From: Duganella sp. CF402
GTDB taxonomy: Bacteria; Pseudomonadota; Gammaproteobacteria; Burkholderiales; Burkholderiaceae_D
DNA length: 64,000 nucleotides
NCBI RefSeq assembly: GCF_900109645.1
Contig: NZ_FOBG01000003.1
Coordinates: forward strand, 62,001 to 126,000
Direction: 5' to 3'
Shown here: positions 9,076 through 17,832 of the stretch, in pieces
How the letters are laid out: every line of letters starts with the position of its first letter
How positions within the stretch are numbered: position 1 is the first letter of the stretch
The notes under the pieces: generated by a model
Database searches by the model: none
What the model was told of the DNA's origin: nothing
The model's input: only the letters and a program-made list of their open reading frames with translations
Made by a program: the position numbers and the translations under genes

Positions 9076-9798
9076 CTATCTGGGATTGCGCACCTGCCGC
9101 ACAGCCTCCCAGTAGCTGTCCACCTGCGCCTGATGGCGCTGGTAGAAGTTGCGGTTGACGCTCAGGTACATCGGCGTGACGATCAGCGGCGTCGGCAGCA
9201 TGTCGACTTCGCCCTTGTATTTGCGGGCGATGATGGCTTCGCCCTCGCCTTGCTGCGTGACCACCGCCGCCACCCGGTTTTGCGCCAGCATGGCGAACGC
9301 CTGCTCAGGACTGCCGGCGCTGTCGTCGATCACCACGTTGAGCTGGCGCAGCAGCGAGACGTGCAGCAGCCCCGGCTGGGTGCCGACCGGCTGCCGGCCC
9401 AGGTTGAGGAACTGCTTGCCATCCCAGTCCACCGTGCCGCCGTGCCGGCGCGAGACGGAAAAGTTCAGCTCGCCCACCGCACGGCTGGCGTCCGGCTGCG
9501 AATCTGTCATTGGAAAGGCGCTGTACGAGGTGCGCTCTTCGATGAAGGCCGCCAGCATGGCGTCCACCTGGCCGGTGCGCAGCTGTTCCATGCACTGGAA
9601 GCGCGGCGCCACCACGATCTGGATCTGCACCGGCTGCAGGCGCGAGGCGCGCCGCAACACATCCTGCGCCTGGCCGGAGCCGTCCGGGGACGTCAGCGGC
9701 GGGAAAGGATGGTCGAAGACGCACATCTTCAATTCCAGCGGGGCGGCTTGCGCCAGCAACGGGAAACCCAGCAGCAGCGACATGGCAATCTGGCGCAC
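9076..9798 (-). CDS. Periplasmic solute-binding-type protein (SBP_bac_3-like)
   Basis: The GTG at 9798 is chosen as start because AAAGGAG lies five bases upstream and it begins the signal peptide (RQIAMSLLLGFPLLAQA). The 240-residue product looks like a single-domain type II solute-binding protein (LKMCVFDHPFPPLTSPDG; DAMLAAFIEERTSYSAFPM). A close paralogue lies at 39104-39814 with the same order of motifs. No permease or ATPase gene is adjacent, so it may serve a distant transporter or a signalling role. The ligand cannot be told. Confidence 0.75.
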   Translation of the reverse strand: MRQIAMSLLLGFPLLAQAAPLELKMCVFDHPFPPLTSPDGSGQAQDVLRRASRLQPVQIQIVVAPRFQCMEQLRTGQVDAMLAAFIEERTSYSAFPMTDSQPDASRAVGELNFSVSRRHGGTVDWDGKQFLNLGRQPVGTQPGLLHVSLLRQLNVVIDDSAGSPEQAFAMLAQNRVAAVVTQQGEGEAIIARKYKGEVDMLPTPLIVTPMYLSVNRNFYQRHQAQVDSYWEAVRQVRNPR

Positions 9799-9854
9799 GG
9801 CAGCTCCTTTCATAGTAGGCAACAAATATCTTATCGCACCATCGCAAAAAGTTC

Positions 9855-9885
9855 TTGACTTATTTAAGACGACCGGTCATATTAT
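9855..9885 (+). promoter_or_regulatory. Promoter of the TetR gene, probably leaderless
   Basis: TTGACT (9855-9860) and TATTAT (9880-9885) are separated by 19 bases. The -10 ends only four bases before the ATG at 9890, and no Shine-Dalgarno sequence is present. The transcript would start at or next to the initiation codon. The GACCGGTC operator fills the spacer, so binding would block RNA polymerase directly. Confidence 0.55.
9864..9883 (+). promoter_or_regulatory. TetR operator, copy 1
   Basis: TTAAGACGACCGGTCATATT occurs here and, identically, at 10488-10507 in front of the SDR gene. The core GACCGGTC is a perfect 8-bp palindrome, of the AGACCGGTCT type known for many TetR repressors. The placement implies autoregulation of the TetR gene and control of the SDR gene. 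Confidence 0.85.
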
Positions 9886-9889
9886 ATTC

Positions 9890-10468
9890 ATGGCTAAAGC
9901 AAACGTTAAAGAGCAGATCGTCACCACCAGCTTGAACCTGCTGCACAGCAAGGGGTTCAACGCCACCAGCGTCCAGGATATTACCGACGCTGCCGGGGTG
10001 CCGAAGGGCTCGTTCTACAACCACTTCTCCAGCAAGGAAGCGCTGGGGCTGGAAGTGTTGCAGCGTTACACCGAAGGGGTGGGCCAGCTGGCGGCCGTGC
10101 TGCACGACCGGGCGCTGGCGCCAAAGCAGCGCCTGCAGCAGTACTTTGGCGCCATGATCGCCGGCAACGCCGCCAACGAATTCAATTTCGGCTGCATGCT
10201 GGGCAATTTCAGCACCGAGCTGTCGAACCAGATCCCGGCCATGCGCGGCGCCATGCGCCAGGCGCACGGCGGTTCGGCGGCGGCGCTGGAGGCCGTGATC
10301 GCCGACGGCCAGCAGGACGGCAGCATCCCTGCTGGCGCCCCGGCTGCCGAACTGGCCGGCTTCATCAACGACGCCTGGCAAGGCGCGGTGCTGCGCGCCA
10401 AGGCAGAGCAAAGCAGCGAACCGCTGGAACGCTTCATGCGCGTGGTGCTGGGCCGTATTTTGACCTGA
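9890..10468 (+). CDS. TetR/AcrR family transcriptional regulator
   Basis: The 192-residue product has an N-terminal helix-turn-helix (about 8-55: ATSVQDITDAAGVPKGSFYNHF) and a C-terminal ligand-binding helical domain with one cysteine (FGCMLGNF), as in the TetR_C_6/NemR-like group that often controls responses to electrophiles or oxidants. The start at 9890 fits the family N-terminus, although the gene has no ribosome site. It precedes an SDR gene that has the same operator, so the SDR is its likely target. Confidence 0.9.
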   Translation: MAKANVKEQIVTTSLNLLHSKGFNATSVQDITDAAGVPKGSFYNHFSSKEALGLEVLQRYTEGVGQLAAVLHDRALAPKQRLQQYFGAMIAGNAANEFNFGCMLGNFSTELSNQIPAMRGAMRQAHGGSAAALEAVIADGQQDGSIPAGAPAAELAGFINDAWQGAVLRAKAEQSSEPLERFMRVVLGRILT

Positions 10469-10487
10469 ATTTTTTTTCGGCCGTTTT

Positions 10488-10507
10488 TTAAGACGACCGG
10501 TCATATT
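10488..10507 (+). promoter_or_regulatory. TetR operator, copy 2
   Basis: Exact 20-base copy of the site at 9864-9883, located 32 bases before the start of the SDR gene and just after the TetR stop. It is expected to control the SDR gene. Confidence 0.85.
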
Positions 10508-10539
10508 GTAGTTTTTATCTAACCCTGAAAGGAAACATC

Positions 10540-11250
10540 ATGAACTTCAAAGACTCCGTCGTCCTCGTTACCGGCGCCAACCGTGGTCTGGGCAAAGCAA
10601 TTGCGCAAGCGGCCGTCAAAGCCGGTGCGCGCAAGGTGTACGCCGCCGCCCGCAACCCTGCTTCGGTGGATATCGCCGGCGTTACCCCGATCAAACTGGA
10701 CGTGACCAACGCGGCCGATATCGCCGCCGCCGTGCAAGCGATTCCCGACCTGACCATCCTGGTCAACAACGCCGGCATCTCCACCGGCAGCGGGGTGACC
10801 ACCCCCGATGCGCTGCAAGCCGCACGCGATGAACTGGAAGTGAATTTCTTTGCCCCGCTGGCGCTGAGCCATGCGTTCGCCCCCACCCTTGGCCGCAACG
10901 GCGGCGGCGCCATCGTCAACATCCTGTCCGCGCTGAGCTGGATCAGCCTGCCAAGCACCGGCACCTACAGCGCCTCCAAGGCGGCGGCCTGGGCGCTGAG
11001 CAACGGCCTGCGTGGCGAGCTGCGCGCGCAAAACACCCAGGTGCTGTCGGCCCACATGGGTTATATGGACACCGACATGACCGCCGGCATCGATGCGCCG
11101 AAATCGGCTCCGGCCGACATCGCCGCCGCCATCGTCAGCGCGCTGCAAGCGGGCGAAGATGAAGTGCTGACCGACGCTATCTCGCAGCAAGTGAAAGCCG
11201 GCTTTGCTGCACCGCGCAGCGCCTACCTGGGCGAAGCGCGCGCCGCGTAA
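10540..11250 (+). CDS. SDR family oxidoreductase
   Basis: A 236-residue classical short-chain dehydrogenase. It has a TGANRGLG cofactor loop (11-18), NNAG (76-79), an active-site serine around 130-133, and Tyr143/Lys147 (YSASK). It should reduce or oxidise a carbonyl/alcohol substrate with NAD(P)H. The substrate is unknown. AAAGGAAA precedes the ATG. Control by the upstream TetR is likely through the shared operator. A GC-rich hairpin follows the stop. Confidence 0.93.
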   Translation: MNFKDSVVLVTGANRGLGKAIAQAAVKAGARKVYAAARNPASVDIAGVTPIKLDVTNAADIAAAVQAIPDLTILVNNAGISTGSGVTTPDALQAARDELEVNFFAPLALSHAFAPTLGRNGGGAIVNILSALSWISLPSTGTYSASKAAAWALSNGLRGELRAQNTQVLSAHMGYMDTDMTAGIDAPKSAPADIAAAIVSALQAGEDEVLTDAISQQVKAGFAAPRSAYLGEARAA

Positions 11251-11585
11251 ATTGCGCCGCGCCGCAGCATTGAGGCGGCCGCGCAAAGCGGCCGCCCCGA
11301 TAGAAATAATTTTCGGAATCTGTAATAAATCGCGTATTTTCAAGCACCAAAACCGGGCATAATCATCCACTCAGCCAGGTGAAAAAGCCCACGTTCCTGC
11401 CGGCTTGACGTGTGCGCAATTCGTTTTCCCCGCCGGTAATGCTTCGCTTTGTATTGCCTCACAACCAGTTGTGAACAATTGTAAATTGGCGTTGTATGAG
11501 CCCGTTCGGCGCGCTAAGGTATTAGCTTGCACGGCTCCTCTGCGACGACCCGCGCAGCCTAGTCACACGAAATACGGGAAACGCT
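11251..11585. other. Intergenic region between SDR and hemerythrin-like genes
   Basis: A 335-bp stretch with no convincing gene. It starts with a GC-rich hairpin (11274-11296) and continues with mixed-composition DNA containing short inverted repeats around 11470-11490 (ACAATTGT). No promoter can be called firmly. The downstream gene must be transcribed from here. Confidence 0.5.
11274..11296 (+). terminator. Hairpin after the SDR gene
   Basis: GGCGGCCGC (11274-11282) pairs perfectly with GCGGCCGCC (11288-11296) across a five-base loop. There is no T-run, so termination may be incomplete or factor-dependent. Confidence 0.5.
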
Positions 11586-12155
11586 ATGCTTACTGCCACC
11601 TACGTCTTATTGACGCTCTCTATCGAACAAAAAAAGGAACGCCACTTCATTTCGCGTCTGCTGCAATACGTGCAGTCGATCGCGCGCCGTCCGCAGGAAA
11701 TCGATCCTGTGTTCATTGAAGCCCAGCTCAAGGAGCTGACCAGCTTTGCCGAATCCCGCCACCAGCGCAAGCTCGAAGCCTGCCTGATGCCGGCCATCCG
11801 CGCCGCCGAACCGAACAGCACGCCGCTGCTCAACGATCTCGAATCCCTGAGCCAGCGCGGCAGCGCCATGCTCAACGCCGTCTACCGCTGCCTGCGCCGC
11901 GCCATGCGCCGCAGCGCCTCGCAGGGCAAGTTCCTGTGCAAGACCGTCGACCTGTATTGCCACAACCTGCTCAAGCGTCTCGACAAGGAGGAGCAGGAAC
12001 TGCTGCCGCTGGCGCAAAAGGTGATTTCCAGCGAGGAGTGGTTTGAAATCGGCAGCCAGTTCCTGGCGCAGGACGATGACAACGCCGCCTCGCGCCCCGA
12101 GCTGCGCCCACGCCGCGACTATCCCGGCATGGGCTACGGCCACGCCGCCGCTTAG
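11586..12155 (+). CDS. Hemerythrin-like helical protein with degenerate ligands
   Basis: A 189-residue all-helical, cytosolic protein. The segment YCHNLLKRLDKEEQELLPLAQ (about 127-147) matches the C-terminal helix of HHE/hemerythrin domains, and RHQRKLEACLMPAI (about 58-71) resembles an earlier helix. Several expected iron-ligand histidines are replaced, so di-iron binding is doubtful. The family assignment is an inference. The final codons overlap the convergent TonB receptor stop by four bases (12152-12155). No operon partner is present. Confidence 0.55.
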   Translation: MLTATYVLLTLSIEQKKERHFISRLLQYVQSIARRPQEIDPVFIEAQLKELTSFAESRHQRKLEACLMPAIRAAEPNSTPLLNDLESLSQRGSAMLNAVYRCLRRAMRRSASQGKFLCKTVDLYCHNLLKRLDKEEQELLPLAQKVISSEEWFEIGSQFLAQDDDNAASRPELRPRRDYPGMGYGHAAA

Positions 12156-14941
12156 CGGAAGGCGTAGCTGGCGTTCACGTACACAAAGCGCCCGCGCGGA
12201 TCGTAGGTGCTGGTGTCGTAACCATACTGGAACTGCGCGGCGATCGGGACGAAGGTCTGCGGCTGGCGGTCGAACAGGTTGCGCACGCCCAGCGTCAGCG
12301 TGGTGTTGCGCAAGCCGCGCCACGCCAGATTGGCATCGTAGGTCGCCTGCGCGCCCATGAAGACCCGGTTGCCCAGCAAATCATGGGCTGCCTCGTAACG
12401 CGCGCGGTAGTTCTGGATCAGGGTGGACGACAAGGCGCCCGCGCTCCAGGTCGCGCTCAGCGTGTGCTTCCAGCGCAGCACCACCCCGCCCGCATCGGCG
12501 CCGATCACCGCCGTGCCCTTGGCGTCGACCAGCGTGCCCACCTTGTGCGACACCACGCCGCCGGGACTCATCTGGTCGAACTTGTCCATGTAGGTGCCGT
12601 TCAGCGCCACATCCAGCCGGCCCTGGCCGAAGCTGTGACGGCCGGTGACGAACAGATCGGCGCCCTGCACGGTGGCGTTGCCGGTATTCGCCAGCACGGT
12701 TTTCACCAGATCGATATCGTTGCCGTTCAGGACCACCAGGCCGGCGTAAGCCGGATCGCCGGCGCGGAAGCGCGACACCACTTCCTGCGCCGACGGCGTC
12801 GCCAGGATATCGCTGATCTTGATGCGGAACAGGTCGACGCCGGCGTTCAGCCAGCTGGCCGGCGACCACACCACGCCCAGCGTGGCCTGGCGCGATTCTT
12901 CCGGCCGCAGGTTCGGGTTGCCGCCGGTCAGGCCGTTCACCTGCAGCGAGCTCTGGCCGGTTTTCGGATCGCTGAACGCCACCGTGGTGCCCAGCACCTG
13001 CGGGCGCCACAGGTCGGTCAGGGTCGGCGCGCGGAAGCCGCTGCCGGCCGAGGCGCGCAGCAGCAGGCTGCGCAGCGGCTGCCAGCGCAGGCTGGCCTTG
13101 TAGTTGGTGGTGGTGCCGACATCGTTGTAGCGGTCGCTGCGCAGCGCCACGTTGGCTTCCAGCGTGGACAGCAGCGGCGCATTGATCTCGCCGAACACCG
13201 AACTGATGCTGCGGCTGCGATCGACCGGCGCCGAGGCGCCGCCGGCGCCGCCGATATCGCCACTCAGCAGCGCAGCGCTCGGCGCCAGCTTGTAGCTTTC
13301 ATGCCGCGCCTGCAGGCCTGCGGCATACTGCACCGCGCGGCCGTCCAGCTGGAACAGGTCGCCGCTGATCTTGCTGTCGACGATGTTGCTGTCGGACCAG
13401 CCGTCAATGGTCTTGCCGGTGTATTGCGCCGCTTTCAGCTTGTCCGCCAGCGCGCCGGTCTGCACGCCGCCGGGCGCCCACGGGTTCCAGTTGTTGGCCG
13501 GGTCGTTGATGATCTTCGCGTACTCGACCTGCAGGAAGTAGCCCGACGGCAGCGTGCCCGACACCTTGCTGCGGTTGGCGGAGAACGCCACTTCGTAATC
13601 CTGCCCCCACACTGTGCCGCGCGCGCCGCCGACCAGGCGCGACTGGGTGGCCACGTCGCGCGACTGGCGCGGGCCGAAGTCGAACACGCGGCTGGTGATC
13701 GCCAACGGCTGGCCAATCAGCGCATTGAAACCCTGCGCCTGCAAATACGGCACGGCGATTGCCTGATAGGCAGGATTGCTTGGATACAGGATCAGCGCCG
13801 GATCGACCTTCTGCTGGGTGAAGGCCTGGTCCACCACCAGGAAGCTGCGTCGCACCGGGCTGGTCTGGATGGTCTGCGTCACCACGCTGCGCGACAGCAG
13901 CGCGTCGGCAAACAGCTGGTGCTGCTCGTTGAGTTTGTAGGTGAGGTTGCCGGTGACGTTGGCCAGCTCGCGCGCCGGCAGCAGGTTGGTGTCCGAGGCG
14001 CTGTCGTAAGCGCAGTAAGGCGCGCCCTTGCTGCTTGGCGTCGGATTCTTGAACATCTGGATATCGGCGCACTTGCCCTGCGCCGCCAGCGGATTGCCGT
14101 AACCGGTGGCCGGCGACGCGCCAAAGCCCGGCGCGCGGTCGTTCGGATATGCTCCCGGCATCACCGCGCCCTCAATGTTGCCCTGCCCGGTGGCGCCGGA
14201 CACGTAGTACGGCATATTGTTGCCCGACCTGGCGTAATCGCGGTCACGCCCGAACAGCGCCTTCTCCTTTTCCCACGAGGCCGACAACACGGCGCTGTAA
14301 CCGTCGGTATCCAGCTTGCCCAGGCCGCCGACCAGGGACGCCTTCTGGTTCTGCGCACCGCCATGCGTGGTGGGCGAACCGGCGCCGCCCGTGATTTCCA
14401 GCCCTTCGAAGTTTTTCGACAAAATGAAGTTGACCACGCCGGCCACCGCATCGCTGCCATACACGCCGGAGGCGCCGTCCTTGAGCACCTCGATGCGCTC
14501 AATCGCCGCCAGCGGGATCACGTTGACGTTGACCGTGGCGCCGCCGCCGCTGGCAAACGCCGCCAGCCGGCGGCCGTTGACCAGCACCAGCGTGCGCTCC
14601 GCGCCCAGCCCGCGCAGCGAGATCGACGCCAGGCCCGAGGTGCCGCTGGACGCGCCGCTGGCGCTCGAGGTGGCGCCGGCCGACGACAGCGAGGCGATCG
14701 ACGCCAGCAAGCTTTCGGTGCTGGTGGCGCCGATGCGCTGGATATCCTGCTTGCTGATCATCTGCACCGGCAACGCGGTCTCCGAATCGGCGCGCTTGAC
14801 CGACGACCCGGTCACCTCCACCCGCGCCATCTTCTCGCCCTCCGCAGCCTGCTGCTGCGCCGATGCCGGCAGCGCAATCAATGCCGCTGCGCTGCCGGCA
14901 AACATCATGCGCAACGCGTGCGCCAATACGGTTTCCTTCAT
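12152..14941 (-). CDS. TonB-dependent receptor
   Basis: A 929-residue outer-membrane protein. It has a signal peptide (1-28), a plug domain (about 55-175, with LVLVNGRRLAAF and GSDAVAGVVNFIL motifs) and a long beta-barrel ending in an aromatic-rich strand with C-terminal Phe-Arg (YVNASYAFR). It imports a ligand using TonB energy. It follows two M20 peptidase genes on the same strand, so a peptide or N-acyl amino acid substrate is likely. The 119-bp gap from the peptidase contains a GC-rich hairpin, so expression may be partly uncoupled. Confidence 0.93.
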   Translation of the reverse strand: MKETVLAHALRMMFAGSAAALIALPASAQQQAAEGEKMARVEVTGSSVKRADSETALPVQMISKQDIQRIGATSTESLLASIASLSSAGATSSASGASSGTSGLASISLRGLGAERTLVLVNGRRLAAFASGGGATVNVNVIPLAAIERIEVLKDGASGVYGSDAVAGVVNFILSKNFEGLEITGGAGSPTTHGGAQNQKASLVGGLGKLDTDGYSAVLSASWEKEKALFGRDRDYARSGNNMPYYVSGATGQGNIEGAVMPGAYPNDRAPGFGASPATGYGNPLAAQGKCADIQMFKNPTPSSKGAPYCAYDSASDTNLLPARELANVTGNLTYKLNEQHQLFADALLSRSVVTQTIQTSPVRRSFLVVDQAFTQQKVDPALILYPSNPAYQAIAVPYLQAQGFNALIGQPLAITSRVFDFGPRQSRDVATQSRLVGGARGTVWGQDYEVAFSANRSKVSGTLPSGYFLQVEYAKIINDPANNWNPWAPGGVQTGALADKLKAAQYTGKTIDGWSDSNIVDSKISGDLFQLDGRAVQYAAGLQARHESYKLAPSAALLSGDIGGAGGASAPVDRSRSISSVFGEINAPLLSTLEANVALRSDRYNDVGTTTNYKASLRWQPLRSLLLRASAGSGFRAPTLTDLWRPQVLGTTVAFSDPKTGQSSLQVNGLTGGNPNLRPEESRQATLGVVWSPASWLNAGVDLFRIKISDILATPSAQEVVSRFRAGDPAYAGLVVLNGNDIDLVKTVLANTGNATVQGADLFVTGRHSFGQGRLDVALNGTYMDKFDQMSPGGVVSHKVGTLVDAKGTAVIGADAGGVVLRWKHTLSATWSAGALSSTLIQNYRARYEAAHDLLGNRVFMGAQATYDANLAWRGLRNTTLTLGVRNLFDRQPQTFVPIAAQFQYGYDTSTYDPRGRFVYVNASYAFR

Positions 14942-14998
14942 TGTGCTCTACTCCCTTTGGTTGACGTTTTTAATTTTTTTAAAGCGCAGCAGTCCCCG

Positions 14999-15024
14999 CC
15001 GGCCAGCCTTGGAGGGCTGGCCGG
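14999..15024 (-). terminator. Hairpin between M20 peptidase and TonB receptor genes
   Basis: CCGGCCAGCC (14999-15008) pairs with GGCTGGCCGG (15015-15024). No immediate T-run follows leftward, although AT-rich DNA comes about 20 bases on. It may be a terminator, attenuator or processing site. Confidence 0.4.
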
Positions 15025-15060
15025 TGCGGATTTGGCTGTGGATAGTGCTAGCTTATGGCG

Positions 15061-16254
15061 TTATTGCGAGGCGCCGGCTTCCTGCATCATGCGGCTCAGC
15101 AGATACAGGCGCGGCGCCACCGAGTCGATGGTGATGTACTCGTCCTTGGCATGCACGCCGTCGCCGGCCAGGCCGAAGGCTTCCAGCACGATGGCCTTGC
15201 CGGAACGGCCCGCGTAGCCGGCATCGGTGCCGCCGCCGGTGCCGGGATACAGCGCCAGCTTGCGGTCGATTTCGCCGTAGATCGCCTGCGCCTTGGCGGC
15301 CCAGGCGCGCGCCGCCTCGCTGGCGATGAACGGCGGCCGGCCCGGCTCGATGTCGATGGTGGTGACGGTGTCCGGCACCAGCGGCGTCGCCACCTTGTCG
15401 CGCAAGGCTTGCTGCAGGCGCGTGAGGCCATCGGCGGCGCTCAGGCGCACATCGCCCAGCGCGGTGGCGCTGGCCGGGATCTGGTTGGTCACCAGGCCGG
15501 CATTGGCGCGCGTCCAGTTCAGCTGCGCGCCCGGCACCTCGATATCCTTGGTCTGCATGATCTGGTGCGACAGCTCGACCAGCGCATTGCGGCCGGTCTT
15601 GGCCGACACCCCGGCGTGCGAGGCGCGGCCCTGCACCGTCATGTTGGCGGTGGCGATGCCGCTGGCGCTCATCAGGATGCCTTCCAGCTGCGCGCCGTTC
15701 GGCTCGCAGGAAAACACGAAGTCGTGCTGTGCGCCCTGCGTGGCTATCCATTCGCCGGAAACGCGGGAACCGATTTCCTCGTCCGGGTTGAAGATCACCG
15801 TCAGCTGCGCGTAATCGCGCCAGCCGCGCGCATGCAGCATCTCGACGGTGTGCAGGATCAGCGCCACGCCGCTCTTGTCGTCGGCGATACCGGGACCGTA
15901 CACCCGGTTGCCGTCGACGCGGTACGGCTGGCTGGCCAGGATGCCGGGCTGGTAGACCGTATCCATGTGCGCAATCAGCATGATGCGCTTGCGGCCCTTG
16001 CCAGTGAAGCGGCCGGTGAGGATATTGTCCCTGCGCTCCACCGCCGCGCCCAGCGCCTTCAGGCGCTTCTCGCTGTAGTCGGCCACGCGCGTCACGCCGG
16101 CGGTATCGCTGCTGCCCGATTCCATCAGCACCAGATCCTTGAGCGTGGCCAGCAGCGGTTCCTGCTGGCCGCGCGCGGCGTCCAGCAATCCGTGGTCGGC
16201 GGCGGATGCAGCAGCTGCGGCGCTGATCAGCGCCGCCATCAAAAGCTTCTTCAT
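15061..16254 (-). CDS. M20 family metallopeptidase (glutamate carboxypeptidase type)
   Basis: A 397-residue exported peptidase with a signal peptide (1-19). The metal-site motifs are His96/Asp98 (AHMDT), Asp125 (GPGIADDKSG) and Glu159-Glu160 (PDEEIGS). The layout follows CPG2-type carboxypeptidases, which remove C-terminal glutamate or similar residues. Its ATG overlaps the stop of the upstream M20 gene by four bases, indicating translational coupling. The pairing with another M20 enzyme and a TonB receptor suggests breakdown of an imported peptide. Confidence 0.9.
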   Translation of the reverse strand: MKKLLMAALISAAAAASAADHGLLDAARGQQEPLLATLKDLVLMESGSSDTAGVTRVADYSEKRLKALGAAVERRDNILTGRFTGKGRKRIMLIAHMDTVYQPGILASQPYRVDGNRVYGPGIADDKSGVALILHTVEMLHARGWRDYAQLTVIFNPDEEIGSRVSGEWIATQGAQHDFVFSCEPNGAQLEGILMSASGIATANMTVQGRASHAGVSAKTGRNALVELSHQIMQTKDIEVPGAQLNWTRANAGLVTNQIPASATALGDVRLSAADGLTRLQQALRDKVATPLVPDTVTTIDIEPGRPPFIASEAARAWAAKAQAIYGEIDRKLALYPGTGGGTDAGYAGRSGKAIVLEAFGLAGDGVHAKDEYITIDSVAPRLYLLSRMMQEAGASQ

Positions 16255-17708
16255 TGTCCATTCCTCGCTAGTTGCACATAGAAGCGGATCGCTTCCAGAT
16301 AGTTGTCCACGCCCAGGCGCTCATTGGTGCCGTGGAAGCGTGGCAGATCGTCCTTGCCCGCGCGTACCGGCGAGAAGCGGTACACATGCTGGCTGACGTC
16401 CTTGTAGTGGCGCGCATCGGTGGCGCCGATCACGATGCCGGGCGCCACCACCGCGTCGTTGAACACTTCGCGGATGGTGCGATTAATCAGCGCATACTGC
16501 GCCGACTCCATTGGCGACACCGGCGATGGCTCGGAGGCGCCGGCGTCCAGCTCCGCGTGCACCTCGTCGTTGTTGACGGCATCGCGCACATGCGCCATCA
16601 CGCCGGCCACCGAGTCGCCGGGACGGATGCGGAAGTTAACCACCGCATCGGCGCGACCGGGCAGCACGTTGTCCTTGTTGCCGGCGTGGACCACCGTCAG
16701 CGCGGTGGTGGTGCGCAGCACGGCGTTGGTGCCGGGCGCCTGCGCCATTTGCTGCTTGACCACCGGCGCGAACAGCCACAGGTTGGACAGCACCACGCGG
16801 TTCATGCCTTGCATCTCGGGCGCGATGCTGTCGAACATGTCGCGCGCCACGCCGCGCAGCTCAACCGGCATCTGCTGCTTTTCCAGCGCGGCCAGTGCTG
16901 CGCTGATGGCGCCGATCGCGGTCTTCTGCGGCGGCATCGACGAGTGGCCGGGCGCGGTCTGCACCGCGAGGTTGACGCTGGCATAGCCCTTCTCCGCCAC
17001 GCCGATCAGCGCCACCGGACGGGCGATGCCGTTCATGATGCCTTGCGTGACCAGCATGCCCTCGTCGAGGATATAGTCGAGCTGCACGCCGCGCGACTTG
17101 AGCAGCCTGGCGATTTCCACTGCGCCGCGCCGGCCGCCGACTTCCTCGTCGGCGCCGAAGCCGAGATAGAGCGTGGCGCGCGGCTGGTAGCCCTGCGCCA
17201 GCAGCGTTTCCACCGCCTCCATCTGCGCCACCAGGCTGCCCTTGTCGTCCCACGAACCGCGGCCCCACACAAAGCCGTCCTTGACCACGCCGTCGAACGG
17301 CGGCTGCTGCCAGCTGGCCTCCGTACCCGGCGCCACCGGCACCACGTCCTGGTGCGCCAGCCACATCACCGGCCTGGCCTGCGGGTCGCTGCCCTGCCAG
17401 GTGAACAGCATGCTGTGACCGACCATCTCGCGCTTCAGCGTCGCGTGCAGACGCGGGAAGGCTTGTTCCAGGTAGGCTTGCATCGCCACGAATTGCTCCG
17501 CGTTGGTGTCGCCCGACGCGGCGTCGGAAATCGTGCGGAACTTCAGCGCGCCGGCCAATCGTGCCGCCACCGCATCACGTTCCAGCGCCAGCGGCGCAAT
17601 CGTTTTCACATCAAGCTGGCGTGACGACAGCCGCCAGGTATTCCATGCCAGCACCGCGACGACGATGCCAATCATCGCCAGCGCGGCCCATAAAATTCGC
17701 TTCAACAT
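16251..17708 (-). CDS. M20 family peptidase (PM20D1/CPS1-like), membrane-anchored
   Basis: The ATG at 17708 is chosen because it starts a normal signal anchor (MLKRILWAALAMIGIVVAVLAW). The open frame reaches further upstream without support. The 485-residue product carries WLAHQDVVPV, GRGSWDDKGS and GFGADEEVGG, the metal-site motifs of the large M20 carboxypeptidases of the CPS1/PM20D1 group. It is first in the leftward operon with a second M20 gene (4-bp overlap). Its promoter must lie in the divergent gap shared with the GlxA-type regulator. Confidence 0.9.
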   Translation of the reverse strand: MLKRILWAALAMIGIVVAVLAWNTWRLSSRQLDVKTIAPLALERDAVAARLAGALKFRTISDAASGDTNAEQFVAMQAYLEQAFPRLHATLKREMVGHSMLFTWQGSDPQARPVMWLAHQDVVPVAPGTEASWQQPPFDGVVKDGFVWGRGSWDDKGSLVAQMEAVETLLAQGYQPRATLYLGFGADEEVGGRRGAVEIARLLKSRGVQLDYILDEGMLVTQGIMNGIARPVALIGVAEKGYASVNLAVQTAPGHSSMPPQKTAIGAISAALAALEKQQMPVELRGVARDMFDSIAPEMQGMNRVVLSNLWLFAPVVKQQMAQAPGTNAVLRTTTALTVVHAGNKDNVLPGRADAVVNFRIRPGDSVAGVMAHVRDAVNNDEVHAELDAGASEPSPVSPMESAQYALINRTIREVFNDAVVAPGIVIGATDARHYKDVSQHVYRFSPVRAGKDDLPRFHGTNERLGVDNYLEAIRFYVQLARNGQ

Positions 17709-17832
17709 AAATCGAAAATCCCCACTTTCAAGATCTAAAAAACTGCGCCACAATGGTGCGCCTCATGGTGGTGCGTGGTCCGTTTTGGACACTGTTGTTT
17801 TGCGTTGTTGCGGACGATTCTAAAGCTTGCTT

